From contig NZ_QKYW01000010.1 in assembly GCF_003253735.1 (NCBI RefSeq), positions 1-64,000 on the forward strand: a stretch of 64,000 nt of DNA. The letters are read 5' to 3'. Origin of the DNA: Pseudomonas sp. URMO17WK12:I2 (GTDB taxonomy: Bacteria; Pseudomonadota; Gammaproteobacteria; Pseudomonadales; Pseudomonadaceae). Both the position numbers and the translations under genes were made by a program. Of the stretch, positions 7,473 to 16,852 are shown one piece after another (position 1 is the stretch's first letter; each line of letters opens with the position of its first letter). The notes beneath the pieces are model-generated. The model saw only the letters and a program-made list of their open reading frames with translations. It was not told the origin of the DNA and did no database searches.

Positions 7473-7663
7473 GGCGTTGCTCCTTCCGGTTGGGTGCCGA
7501 GAAACGGGTCGGGGTATGCAGGCTGGCGCCGCCTGGCCTTGTTCCTGGCGGATCGGGTTGGCGGGCTCCGGCTCCTTATTGGGCGTCATCCGCCCCGGGA
7601 GGTTCCACCTGACGAAGGTTGCAGGATTTTGCCGGCAGGGGCGCGCGATGAGTTGCTGGCGAC

Positions 7664-9991
7664 TCAGCTGGGCGGCATCCACGGCCAGCCGGCGGGCGGT
7701 GTCGCCTGGTTGGCCAGGCACAGCCAGCCGTAGTAGGCGTCGAGCAACTGGCCCAGCAGCGCATCCAGGTGATCCTGCTCGGTATCGAGGATGGCGCGGC
7801 GTAGCCGTGGCAAGGCAGGCTCGTCACCGGCCAGCCGGGTCTGCCAGGCCCACTCGGCCACCTCGACATTGCCCATGGCCGGCTCGTCGAACTGCTCGGC
7901 CAGTTGCTGGCGGGCCAGCGGGTCGAGGCGCACGCCCTCGCCGAGCAGCGTCAGCAGGTGGCGCAGCAGTTCGCCATGGCCGCTGTGCGGCGATTGCACG
8001 CCAAACAGCAGCCCGCCATAGCCGGCGACCTGGCGGAAGCCGCTGAATACCGCATAGCCGAGCTGCAGCTCGACGCGCAGCCGCTGATACACCGGCCCTT
8101 GCAGCAGGTGCCCGAGCAGGCGACCAGCGGCCTGCAGCTCGGGCGGCAGCGGGCAGAACAGCAGCAGCGCGGCTTGTTCGCCTGGCGCATCGACCGACAG
8201 CCAGTGCCGCTCTGCCGGGTAGGGCGCAGGGCACGGCTTGTGCGGCTGGCCAATGATGCCGTGCAGGGCGGCCCCGAGCGCGCCGTGGCGGGCCTCGTCG
8301 AAACCGACGGCCAGGCCCTGCCAGCGGGCCTGCTGCCAGAGCCCGTCGAGCAGGGGCTGGTCGAGGATGCAGGCCGGTTGCGGTGTCGCGACACTGGCCT
8401 GCAGGGCATCTGGTAGCGCGTCGAGCAAAGCGCGGATCGGCATCTGCGGGGGCCGTTCGCCGACCTCCCCGTGCCAATCTTCGGCAGCCGGGCGGCGCAG
8501 CCGCTGCAGGGCTTCGCCGGTGGCGCGGAGCACCGCGTCCGGGAGGCCGCAGACCTGCAGTTGCCAGTAAGCGCCAGCGGCGGTGAAGTTCAGTTGCACC
8601 GCGGCCTGTTCGGCACGTTCGCGCAAGCTGACCAGGGCTCGCTCGGCGATCACCTGGAAGCGCTGGCGCAGCGGCGAGCCGATATGCCAGCGTAGGTAGA
8701 GCGCCGCGAACTGCCGCGAGGCCGGCAGGCTGCGGTCGATGACCAGCCCCGCCGGCAGCGGCGCGCGTTGCTCGGCTGGCCTGGCCAGCAGCGGCTCGTC
8801 GGCGGGCAGCTGCCAGCTGCCAAGGTCGCGCCGCGGCAGGTCATCGAGCAGGGCGTCCAGAGCGGCCAGGGCCGATTGGCCGAGTGCTTGCAGGGGCTGC
8901 CCGGCGCTGTCGCGGCGCGCCAGTTGCAGGGCGCTGGCAGCCTGGGCGCAATGCCTTTGCCGGTCGCCAAAGGCGGCGTTGAGGCGTTGCAAATCCTGTT
9001 GGCGGATAAAGCCTAGCCAGCCCTCCAGCAAGTCCTTTACCTGGCTCGGGCTGGCCGCGGCAGTCAGTTGCAGTTCGATGTGCCAGAGCAGCTGGCCGGC
9101 GTGGGCATACAAGGGCTGGGCCGAGCAGGCCTGCAGCCAGCCGCGCCGCCGCAGCTCGGCCAGCCAGCCGCCCGGGCGGTTGTCACGCAGCAGGCCGAGC
9201 AGCAGCTCCAGCGCCTGCAGCGCGCCAGCCGGCAAAGCCTCGTGGGCAAACAGCAGGTCGCAATGTGGTGCGGGCGCCTGGCGCAAACGCAATGGGCCGT
9301 CGCGCAGCGGCGCAGGCGTTTCAGGGAGCAGGCGGGTTGCGTAGGTGAACAGTGCGGCGTGGCGGCAGGCCAGCTGCTCCAGTTCGTCCAGCGATTGTGG
9401 CCCGGTGAGGCTGAGGGTGATCTGCCCACCCTGGTAGAAGCGCTGGTGGTAGCCCCGCAAGGCCTGCTGGAAGGCGGGGGCCTGCAGCGGCAGGCTGTAG
9501 CGGTTGCCGGCCTGGAAGCCACCCAGCGGATGGCGTGGCGACACTGCCTGCAGCAGGGCGAAGCGCCGTTGCGCCTGGTGATCCCGTGACCAGGCGATGA
9601 ACTCGGCGTGGATCACCTCACGCTCGCGTAGCTGGCGCTGCAGGTCCAGCTGCGGCTCAGCGAGCATGTCGCACAGCCGCAACAGCGCGCCATCCAGGCC
9701 AGCGGGCGGCACCTCGAAAAAGAAGTCGGTATGGCGCTCCGCGGTACTGGCATTGACCTCGCCACCCAGGCGCTGGACGTGGCGCATCAGGCCGTCCGCC
9801 AAGGGGAAGCGCTCGGTGCCGAGAAACAGCAGGTGCTCCAGGAAATGCGCCAGCCCGGGCCAGCGCGCCGGCGCATCATGGCTGCCGGCATGCACGCGCA
9901 GGGCCGCAGCGCTGCGCTTGAGGTGCGGCGCATGGCGCAGGTTCAGCTGCAGACCATTGTCGAGGGTTAGGTGGCGGGTGGTGCGCGGCAT
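7664..9991 (-). CDS. pqqF: PQQ-associated M16 metallopeptidase PqqF
   Basis: The 775-residue pitrilysin-type protease has the inverted zinc motif HFLEH at residues 49-53. The third zinc ligand, Glu130 (in REVIHAE), lies 77 residues after the motif's last His, the canonical M16 spacing. The remaining two-thirds are the inactive-half M16 domains. PqqF, usually with PqqG, releases the crosslinked Glu-Tyr from PqqA. No pqqG is visible here, and pqqH may be an additional peptidase. GGAG lies just upstream of the ATG. It is the first gene of the minus-strand PQQ cluster, transcribed toward pqqA across a 191-base gap. Confidence 0.93.
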
Positions 9992-10112
9992 GGGATCTCC
10001 ATCGTCCTGGCCGCCATCCTAGCAGGCTGCCGCCCGGTATCGGCGCGGCCATCGCCCGCCTGCACGATGTTGACGGTCACACCGCCGCTGCCGGAGAGCA
10101 AACATCCTCATG

Positions 10113-10154
10113 TCGAAAAGAGCAACGGGCCGCACCCCGTCGAGTGCGACCCGT
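10113..10154 (-). terminator. Rho-independent terminator after the HrpK-like gene
   Basis: Read leftward, an 11-bp stem (ACGGGTCGCAC with GTGCGGCCCGT, one G-T pair) is followed by TTGCTCTTTT. It lies 14 bases beyond the stop of the large repeat protein and 120 bases before the start of pqqF, so the two units are probably transcribed separately. Confidence 0.7.
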
Positions 10155-10168
10155 GTCATTGGCGCTGA

Positions 10169-13100
10169 TCAGCCTCGCATGATGCTGGGATTGTCCTTGG
10201 GCTTGAAGCGGTCACCGTCCGGCTCTTCGCCATGCCCCTCGACCAGATCCTTGGCATCGCCATTGATCAGGCTCCACCACTGGCGGGTGGTTTTGCCGCC
10301 TGTCTCGGTAAAGGCCTCGTACTGGTCAGGCTGGGCTTCCCAGGCGGGAATGTCTTCCGGGAAGTAATACTCGTACCACTCGTCATTGAGTTTCGGGTCG
10401 TCGTTGGATACGTAGCTGTACTCGACATGAGCCAGGTAGTTGAACTTGTCGCCCCAGTCGTTCTCCATCACCCCCAGTTCGCCGAGGTCGGTCAGGTAAT
10501 CGCGCACTTCGTCGGCGGCCTTCTTCTGTTTGTCGTACTTGATCGCTGAGGCGATACCCAGGCCGATCACCGACAGCACGATCCCGACGCCGCCCAGCGC
10601 GGTGCCCACCGTACCGGCCACTGCGCCGGCACCCGCCCAGCCCGCGAACGCCGCGCCGGCGGCACCCGTCCACGCCAGGCCGGCAGTCAGGCTCAGTGCC
10701 GCCTGGGCTTTCTCGGTGTCGGTGGTGTTCTCGTCGAATTTGGCGATGGCATCGGCGCCCATGTACACGCCGAGCAAGCTGCCGCCCAGGTAGGCAGAAT
10801 TGGCCACCAGTTTCAGGCCGGGGCCGAACAGCTTGAGCTTGTCCGCGGTACTCATGTTGGCGTAGGCGGTCCCCATCGACTTGGCCATCTTGTCGACGCT
10901 CTTCATGATCGCGCTCTGTTCGCCAGGCGGCATCTTGTTGAACGCGTCGAGGATCTGGTTGCCGCCAGGCGAGCGGATATTGGCATTGATGTCGCGGAAC
11001 AGGTTGGAGGCGTTGGCCGGGTTCTTGATATTCAGGTTGGTTTCCGGCACCAATCGACCTTTCAGAACGTCGGACATGTTCTTGTCCAGGCCCAGCACCT
11101 GAGTCACGCCATTCTTGCCCAGCAGCTTGGCCAGCGGATCGCCGATCGCGCTGACCGCGGTTGGCGACGAGGACACCGCGAACAGCAGGTAGAACGCTGC
11201 GGTCATGCGCTCGGCGGGCGTCGCCGCGTCGTTGCCGCCCGCCTCGGTCAGGGTCATGGTCGCTGCGACCACGGAAACCAGGGCGCCAACGGTGCCGAAC
11301 ACGCCGTCGCTGGCCAGGCCCTTGATCATTTCGCCAACCTTGCCGCGTGCCTCCGGGGCGATCTTGTTCTTCTCCAGGGCGGCGTTGATTTTCTTGTCCA
11401 GGTCGCTGCCGTTGAGCTGGTCGATGGCTTTCAGCCAGCCTCGGTCGGTCGGCGACACTTCGACGGTGATGGTGGTCTTCAGCGAGTCCTTGACCATGGT
11501 CTTGATGGTGTCGACGGCGGACTTGGCATCCTTGAGTTTCTGCATCTCCTCTTTGCTGAGGTACTTGCCGCCATCCTTGGTCAGCTCGTCGAGCTTCTTG
11601 CCGTCCATGTAATCATCGAATGCCTTGGACAGCGTGCCGGCGGCCTCACCGAAGTACGAGCCAAGCACCGCTGCCTTGACGGTGGTCAGGACCACGTCGT
11701 CGACGGCGGTGTCCAGCGTGCTTTCATCGATACCCGCGGGGCCGGCTTCGATGATCTTGTTCAGCTCTTCCACCGTCGAGGTCATCGACAGTTCCTGCTT
11801 GATCTCCTGGGCCTTTTCGGGGTTGAGCATGGCCAGTGAGTTGAGGTCGCTGCTGTAGCGCATCAGCGCCCCATTCTCGGCAGCGGCATCGGCACGCTCG
11901 AGTTCGTCCTTGTAGGTGGGCGAGGTCATGGTCGAAACGATGCGGTCTTCAAGGCCTTTCTTGTCCTTGATCTCGCCAACCGCCTGCTTCATCAGCTTGT
12001 CGGTATCGGCGGCAATGCTTTCATCGCCCGCCAGTTTCTCGATCTCTTCCTGCAGCTTGTCCTCGTCGATCAGGCCGAGGAACTCCTCCTCCGTCATCGC
12101 CGCCGGGTCGTCGGCATAATTGGTGATGTTGTTGGTCTTGTCGTACCAGTAGGGCAGGAAACCGAAGCCGCCGGCCATGGAGTTCTGCGCCTGCATCAGC
12201 AGCAGGAACTTGTGCTTGTCCGAGCCTTCCGGCTCGTCCTTGTACAGGGCCTCGAGCTTTTCCATGTACAGCTGGTTGACGGTTTTACCATCGGCGGTTT
12301 CAGCGTTCATGATGTCGGTCGAGGACGGTGCCAGCAGATTCTTCTTCTGCTCGTCGCTGAGCTCGCCGTCCTTGCTCGGTTCACCTGCTTCGACATAGAC
12401 GCGGTAGGCGTCTTCGGCTGCGCGTTTGGCATCCATGTCGCCACCATGCTTGTCGAAGTAGTTGTTCACCATGGTGATTTTCTCATCCTTGATGGCATCG
12501 CCTTGCAGTGCGCTGCCGAGGCGCTCGATGATGTCTTGCTTGACCGCTTCGATAGCCTTGTCCAGCGGCACCTTGTCGTCACCCTTGAGCATCAGCTTCT
12601 CGGTGATCAGATTCTCGTAGAGCTTCTTGATCGTTGGATCCTTGAGACCCGAGAGGGTGCGGGTGTCATCGATGGTGCCGCCGCCCAGCAGTGTGGCGAT
12701 GGCGTTGAGGTTGTCCTCGTAGCTGGGGTTGTCGGTCAGCGTGTTGTCGGCGATGAACCTGGCAAAAGCCTCGCGAGCCACGTCACCGGCATTGGCTTTG
12801 CCTGAGTGCTTGTCCCAATAATTATTGAGGATGGTCATCTTTTCCTTGCCGTCGGGGTCGTCGCGCAAGGCATTGGGCAGGCGTTCGTAGAGTTCCTTCT
12901 TGACCTCGTCATAGGCGGCGTCGAGGTTGACCGGGTCGCCACGTTCCTTTTGCTGCTCCAGCTTGTCGTGGATCAGGCTGGCATAGGCGTCACGCACGCT
13001 CTTGTCGGTGAAGGGCGTCACCGTGCGGTTCTCGGTATTGGCGCCATCGGCCATTTTCGAGGCGACTTCGTTGAGCGTGTCGTCGTAGTCGATGTCCTTG

Positions 13101-13984
13101 TCGATCTCGGAAACCTTGTCCGGCGGCGTCGGCAAGGCTTTGAATTCTTCATAGGCTTCGCGGGCCAGGCCATCGGCGTCATCCTTGCCGGCATGGCGAT
13201 CCCAGTAGCCCTTGATCACGTCGACGATCTTGTCCCGGTCGCCGAGCGAGTTGCCGGCAGCATTGTCGATGCGCTCGAACAGCTCTTTCTCGACCTCCTT
13301 CTTGGCTTCGTTCAGGTTGGTCGGTGAGCCCTGCTTCTTGAGTTTCTCGACGATCAGCTTCTTGTACACCTCGGCCAGTGGACCGTCGACGCCGATGGCC
13401 ACGGCGAGGGTGCGCTTGTCGACGTTGGTGCCCCCGACCAGCGCCGAGGCCAGCGCATTGAGGTTGTCGTCGTAGTGGGTGTTGGCGGTGTCGGGCAGAT
13501 CCTTGTTGAAGAAATTCTGGTAGGCATGGGCGCCGAGCTCGGCGGCCTGGTCCTTGCCTTTTTGCCTGTCCCAGTAACCGTTCAACACGTCGGCCTTCTT
13601 GTCGCCATCCTGGTCATCGCGCAGGGCATGTTCGGAACGATTGCGCAGGTCATCGGTGGCCGACGAGATGGCCTCCTGCAGGCTCGGCTGCTTGCCGTCC
13701 TTGACCTGCTCCTTGAGCTTGTACTCCACCAGCGTTTTGAACAGGTCCTTGTTCTTGTCGGTGCCGGAGATGCCGACCAGCATGCGTTTGTCCACGTCGA
13801 CACTGCCGCTGAGGCTGACGGCCAGCTCGTTCAGTGCATTCTCGTAGGACTGCGGGTCGAGCTTCTCTTCCTTGGGCTTGTCGTCCTTGTTGCCGGCCAT
13901 TTTGAGGGCGATTGCAAAAATCGACTCCATGCCCCCCAGTGAAGAGGCGCCGCCTGCGTTCTTGTCCACGGACTGAGTGGTCAT
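10169..13984 (-). CDS. Large four-repeat protein, HrpK/HrpF/NolX translocon-like
   Basis: This 1271-residue acidic protein has no signal peptide. Residues 47-532 hold four homologous repeats starting near 47, 171, 300 and 422. Each has a YDDNLNALA-type opening, a GGTNVDKRTL-type turn, an EKL helix and a closing YWD(R/K)H-x-GK motif (YWD at 137, 260 and 389; YFD at 509). The middle (about 545-880) is charged and helical. Hydrophobic segments follow at about 894-914, 926-946, 1056-1081 and a Gly/Ala-rich 1096-1150, then a polar acidic tail. The combination resembles type III translocator/helper proteins HrpK, HrpF and NolX, but this is recognition by architecture only. No type III genes are nearby. 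A strong GGAGGG precedes the ATG by seven bases. It could instead be a secreted or membrane-inserting toxin-like protein. Confidence 0.6.
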   Translation of the reverse strand: MTTQSVDKNAGGASSLGGMESIFAIALKMAGNKDDKPKEEKLDPQSYENALNELAVSLSGSVDVDKRMLVGISGTDKNKDLFKTLVEYKLKEQVKDGKQPSLQEAISSATDDLRNRSEHALRDDQDGDKKADVLNGYWDRQKGKDQAAELGAHAYQNFFNKDLPDTANTHYDDNLNALASALVGGTNVDKRTLAVAIGVDGPLAEVYKKLIVEKLKKQGSPTNLNEAKKEVEKELFERIDNAAGNSLGDRDKIVDVIKGYWDRHAGKDDADGLAREAYEEFKALPTPPDKVSEIDKDIDYDDTLNEVASKMADGANTENRTVTPFTDKSVRDAYASLIHDKLEQQKERGDPVNLDAAYDEVKKELYERLPNALRDDPDGKEKMTILNNYWDKHSGKANAGDVAREAFARFIADNTLTDNPSYEDNLNAIATLLGGGTIDDTRTLSGLKDPTIKKLYENLITEKLMLKGDDKVPLDKAIEAVKQDIIERLGSALQGDAIKDEKITMVNNYFDKHGGDMDAKRAAEDAYRVYVEAGEPSKDGELSDEQKKNLLAPSSTDIMNAETADGKTVNQLYMEKLEALYKDEPEGSDKHKFLLLMQAQNSMAGGFGFLPYWYDKTNNITNYADDPAAMTEEEFLGLIDEDKLQEEIEKLAGDESIAADTDKLMKQAVGEIKDKKGLEDRIVSTMTSPTYKDELERADAAAENGALMRYSSDLNSLAMLNPEKAQEIKQELSMTSTVEELNKIIEAGPAGIDESTLDTAVDDVVLTTVKAAVLGSYFGEAAGTLSKAFDDYMDGKKLDELTKDGGKYLSKEEMQKLKDAKSAVDTIKTMVKDSLKTTITVEVSPTDRGWLKAIDQLNGSDLDKKINAALEKNKIAPEARGKVGEMIKGLASDGVFGTVGALVSVVAATMTLTEAGGNDAATPAERMTAAFYLLFAVSSSPTAVSAIGDPLAKLLGKNGVTQVLGLDKNMSDVLKGRLVPETNLNIKNPANASNLFRDINANIRSPGGNQILDAFNKMPPGEQSAIMKSVDKMAKSMGTAYANMSTADKLKLFGPGLKLVANSAYLGGSLLGVYMGADAIAKFDENTTDTEKAQAALSLTAGLAWTGAAGAAFAGWAGAGAVAGTVGTALGGVGIVLSVIGLGIASAIKYDKQKKAADEVRDYLTDLGELGVMENDWGDKFNYLAHVEYSYVSNDDPKLNDEWYEYYFPEDIPAWEAQPDQYEAFTETGGKTTRQWWSLINGDAKDLVEGHGEEPDGDRFKPKDNPSIMRG
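12389..13846 (-). repeat. Coding region of the four 120-residue protein repeats
   Basis: The four units are spaced 124, 129 and 122 residues apart. They are diverged at the DNA level but keep the same motif order, including Asp-rich loops (DDQDGD, DDPDGK, NSLGDRDK) just before the YWD motif. This fits old tandem duplication, not recent copying. Confidence 0.8.
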
Positions 13985-14436
13985 TGCGCAGCCCTCCGCT
14001 CAAACGCTACAGGGGGCAAAAAGGCTTCAGGCACATTTCGAGCCTGGCAGGTGAAAACTGAAAACGACATAACCTCAACTCCAGGGCAGCGATCCACTGG
14101 ACGGCAATGAAATGGACCGCTTGCCATATGTAGTGAATGGCGCGACATGTCCCCACATATCGCCTGATAAAAAAGCCAAGCGTTGCCTTGCGAGCGCTCA
14201 CTACATGAACACAGCGCTCACCGCACAACCGTAAACCTGCCAGGGCAGGCGTGTGCCGGGCAGACACACTGTGCTCATTCAATAGAGGTCATCTTTTCGT
14301 CACAATCTGCGGGCAGAATTTTTCGCAATTTTTCACTGCGAGAGGCGGCGACTGCAGATTGCAGTCGGCTGCTCGATGTGGAGCGCTCAAGTCAGCGCGA
14401 GCGCCCGGGGGCGGGGGCCGGCAGCTTCACCCGGCA
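13985..14436. promoter_or_regulatory. 452-bp gene-free leader region of the HrpK-like gene, rich in palindromes
   Basis: This is the longest gene-free stretch in the window. It contains an inverted pair ATGTAGTGA (14128-14136) / TCACTACAT (14198-14206). Between them is an imperfect GGCGCGACATGT/ACATATCGCC palindrome (about 14139-14163). The 9-mer AGCGCTCAC occurs twice in direct orientation (14194-14202 and 14213-14221). AT-rich patches at about 14289-14338 could hold promoter elements, but I could not assign a confident -35/-10 pair or a match to the HrpL box. No convincing gene is seen; a 91-residue open frame here has no recognisable features. Confidence 0.4.
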
Positions 14437-14892
14437 CTAACGGGTCTTTACAGGCATCTGCAGCGCTTGGCAGGCATCGCTGCATGCCTCGGGGGTCAGC
14501 GCCTGCAGCCAAGCATTCAGGCGCTTGCCCGCCTGCTGCGGCCAGGTTTGCGCAAGCGCCTGCAATCGCGCCAACTGCTCCCGTTCCGCATCCAGCTCCA
14601 GCTGTTTAACCTGCTTGCGCAGAGCATTCAGGGCCGCGTCTTGGCTGGCGGCTTCGCGCCATGCCTGGCGCAGTGCTCTCAGCGGCTTCACCACCTCTTG
14701 CCGCCACGGCTCTGCGATATGGCGCAGTTGCCCTTCGCGATCCGGGTCATGGCCCACGCCGCGGCTGTCCAGCCACAGCCCGCACAGAACCAGGCAGACG
14801 TCCGCGCCGGCGGCCTGCAGTTCCAGGCAGGCGGCCTCGACGCCTGGGCGGGCGTAGAGGGTGGTGGCGAAGGTCCACAGGTCAGCGCTCAT
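14437..14892 (-). CDS. TIGR02444 family protein
   Basis: The 151-residue protein MSADLWTFATTLYARPGVEAAC... has the conserved opening of the TIGR02444/DUF2390 family: a WxF..LYARPGVE segment, then CLELQAAGADVCLVLCGLWLD. These are small gammaproteobacterial proteins of unknown function. The start at 14892 is preferred over an open-frame extension to 14940 because the extension overlaps the promoter of the divergent ABC-F gene and lacks family similarity. The C-terminal half is helical and charged. The pairing of this gene divergently with an ABC-F ATPase is also seen in P. aeruginosa. Confidence 0.75.
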   Translation of the reverse strand: MSADLWTFATTLYARPGVEAACLELQAAGADVCLVLCGLWLDSRGVGHDPDREGQLRHIAEPWRQEVVKPLRALRQAWREAASQDAALNALRKQVKQLELDAEREQLARLQALAQTWPQQAGKRLNAWLQALTPEACSDACQALQMPVKTR

Positions 14893-14924
14893 GCGTGCTC
14901 CGAGTATGCGGCGGGGGACTCTGG

Positions 14925-14930
14925 TAGAAT
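14925..14930 (+). promoter_or_regulatory. -10-like hexamer very close to the ABC-F start codon
   Basis: TAGAAT lies 11 bases before ATG 14942. Transcription from it would begin within about six bases of the start codon, and no Shine-Dalgarno sequence is present between (CCGCCGCCATT). No clear -35 is seen. This suggests a leaderless or near-leaderless messenger. Confidence 0.45.
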
Positions 14931-14941
14931 CCGCCGCCATT

Positions 14942-16852
14942 ATGATCCGACTCCAGAATCTTACCCTACAGCGTGGCCCTCAGCGTTTGCTCGAGAACGC
15001 CGAGCTGACCCTGCACGCCGGCCACAAGGCCGGTCTGATCGGTGCCAACGGCGCCGGCAAGTCCAGCCTGTTCGCTTTATTGCGCGGCGAGTTGACGCCG
15101 GACTCCGGCGATTGCCTGCTGCCCGGTGACTGGCGCATCGCCCATATGCGCCAGGAGGTCGACACCCTCGACCGCCTGGCCGTGGACTACGTGCTCGACG
15201 GCGACCACGACCTGCGCCGCGTGCAGGCCGAGCTGGCCGCTGCCGAGCAGGGCCATGACGGCGCCGCCATCGCCCGCCTGCACAGCGAACTGGACAGCGC
15301 CGACGGCTATACCGCCGATGCCCGGGCGCGCAAACTGCTGGCCGGCCTGGGCTTCGACAACGCGCAGATGGATCGCCGTGTCGGCGACTTCTCCGGTGGC
15401 TGGCGCATGCGCCTGAACCTGGCCCAGGCGCTGATGTGCCCGTCCGACCTGCTGCTGCTCGACGAACCGACCAACCACCTGGATCTGGATGCGATCCTGT
15501 GGCTCGAAGGCTGGCTGCAAAGCTACCCCGGCACCTTGCTGCTGATTTCCCACGACCGCGATTTCCTCGATGCGGTGGTCGATCACGTCGCTCATGTCGA
15601 GCAGCGCAAGCTGACGCTCTATCGCGGTGGCTATTCGGCCTTCGAGCGCACCCGCGCCGAACGTCTGGCCCAGCAGCAGCAGGCCTACGAGAAGCAGCAG
15701 GCGCAGCGCGCGCACATGGAAAAGTACATCGCCCGCTTCAAGGCCCAGGCCACCAAGGCCCGTCAGGCGCAGAGCCGGATCAAGGCCCTGGAACGCATGG
15801 AGGAGCTGAGCGCGGCGCATGTCGACTCGCCCTTCGATTTCGTGTTTCGCGAGGCGGACAAGATCTCCACGCCGCTGCTCAGCCTCAGCGAAGGCCGCCT
15901 GGGCTACGGCGACAAGACCGTCCTGCAGCAGGTCAAGATGAGCCTGGTACCCGGCGCGCGCATCGGCCTGCTCGGCCCCAATGGCGCGGGCAAGTCGACG
16001 CTGATCAAGAACCTCTCCGCCGAACTGCAGCCGCTCAGTGGCAGCCTGACCCGCGGCGAGAACCTGGTGATCGGCTACTTCGCCCAGCATCAGCTCGATG
16101 CCCTGGATGACAAGGCCAGCCCGCTCTTGCACCTGCAGCGCATCGCGCCGGCCGAGCGTGAGCAGACCCTGCGTGATTTCCTCGGCGGCTTCGACTTCCG
16201 CGGCCCGCGCTGCGACGAGCCGGTGCTGAATTTTTCCGGTGGCGAGAAGGCGCGCCTGGCCCTGGCGCTGATCGCCTGGGGCAAGCCCAACCTGCTGCTG
16301 CTCGATGAGCCGACCAACCACCTCGACCTGGAAATGCGCCTGGCGCTGACCATGGCCCTGCAGGAATTCGCCGGCGCCGTGGTGGTGGTCTCCCACGATC
16401 GTCACCTGCTCAAGAGCACCACCGACGAATTCCTGCTGGTGGCCGATGGCCGCGTGGCGCCGTTCGACGGTGACCTCGAGGATTACGCCCGCTGGCTGGT
16501 CGACTATCGTCAACGTCAGGCCGCTCCAACGGCCCCTGCGCCGGCTGCGGCAGGCAATGACAAACGTGGCCAGCGCCAGGCGGCTGCCGCGCTGCGCCAG
16601 CAACTGGCGCCGCACAAGAAGGCGGCCGACAAGCTGGAGGCCGAACTGGGCCAGGTGCAGGGCAAGCTTGCGGCACTGGAAGAGCGCCTGGGCGATAGCG
16701 GCATTTACGAGGCGGCTCGCAAGGACGAGTTGCGCCAGGCGCTGGCCGAGCAGGCCACGCTGAAGAGCCGTGAGGCGGAGCTGGAAGAACAGTGGCTGGA
16801 AGCCCTGGAGACCCTGGAAACCCTGCAACAGGAACTGGAGGCAATAGGTTGA
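14942..16852 (+). CDS. ABC-F family ATPase (YheS/Uup-type)
   Basis: The 636-residue soluble protein has two ABC ATPase domains and no membrane segments. Walker A motifs are GANGAGKSS (residues 34-42) and GPNGAGKST (345-353). Signatures FSGGW and FSGGE are each followed by a Walker B LLLLDEPTNHLDL. A long charged linker (around residues 230-290, ERLAQQQQAYEKQQ...) separates them, and a coiled coil forms the C-terminus (about 540-636). ABC-F proteins act on the ribosome E-site region to modulate or rescue translation. The C-terminal coiled coil and linker suit the YheS subgroup. The start at 14942 opens with MIRLQNLTLQ, as expected; a longer frame to 14861 is rejected. Confidence 0.9.
   Translation: MIRLQNLTLQRGPQRLLENAELTLHAGHKAGLIGANGAGKSSLFALLRGELTPDSGDCLLPGDWRIAHMRQEVDTLDRLAVDYVLDGDHDLRRVQAELAAAEQGHDGAAIARLHSELDSADGYTADARARKLLAGLGFDNAQMDRRVGDFSGGWRMRLNLAQALMCPSDLLLLDEPTNHLDLDAILWLEGWLQSYPGTLLLISHDRDFLDAVVDHVAHVEQRKLTLYRGGYSAFERTRAERLAQQQQAYEKQQAQRAHMEKYIARFKAQATKARQAQSRIKALERMEELSAAHVDSPFDFVFREADKISTPLLSLSEGRLGYGDKTVLQQVKMSLVPGARIGLLGPNGAGKSTLIKNLSAELQPLSGSLTRGENLVIGYFAQHQLDALDDKASPLLHLQRIAPAEREQTLRDFLGGFDFRGPRCDEPVLNFSGGEKARLALALIAWGKPNLLLLDEPTNHLDLEMRLALTMALQEFAGAVVVVSHDRHLLKSTTDEFLLVADGRVAPFDGDLEDYARWLVDYRQRQAAPTAPAPAAAGNDKRGQRQAAAALRQQLAPHKKAADKLEAELGQVQGKLAALEERLGDSGIYEAARKDELRQALAEQATLKSREAELEEQWLEALETLETLQQELEAIG

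Noticed and set aside
9992..10168. Hidden pqqG or small gene between pqqF and the large protein
   Set aside because: Only 177 bases, holding a terminator and the pqqF upstream region; no coding signal.
12389..13846. RTX-type calcium repeats in the large protein
   Set aside because: The Asp-rich loops lack the nonapeptide GGxGxDxUx pattern; the repeats are about 120 residues and helical.
14007..14282. 91-codon minus-strand frame in the HrpK-like leader
   Set aside because: No recognisable features and it coincides with palindromic regulatory-looking DNA.
15077..16828. 583-codon minus-strand open frame
   Set aside because: Antisense to the ABC-F gene; composition is Gln/Leu/Arg shadow sequence.
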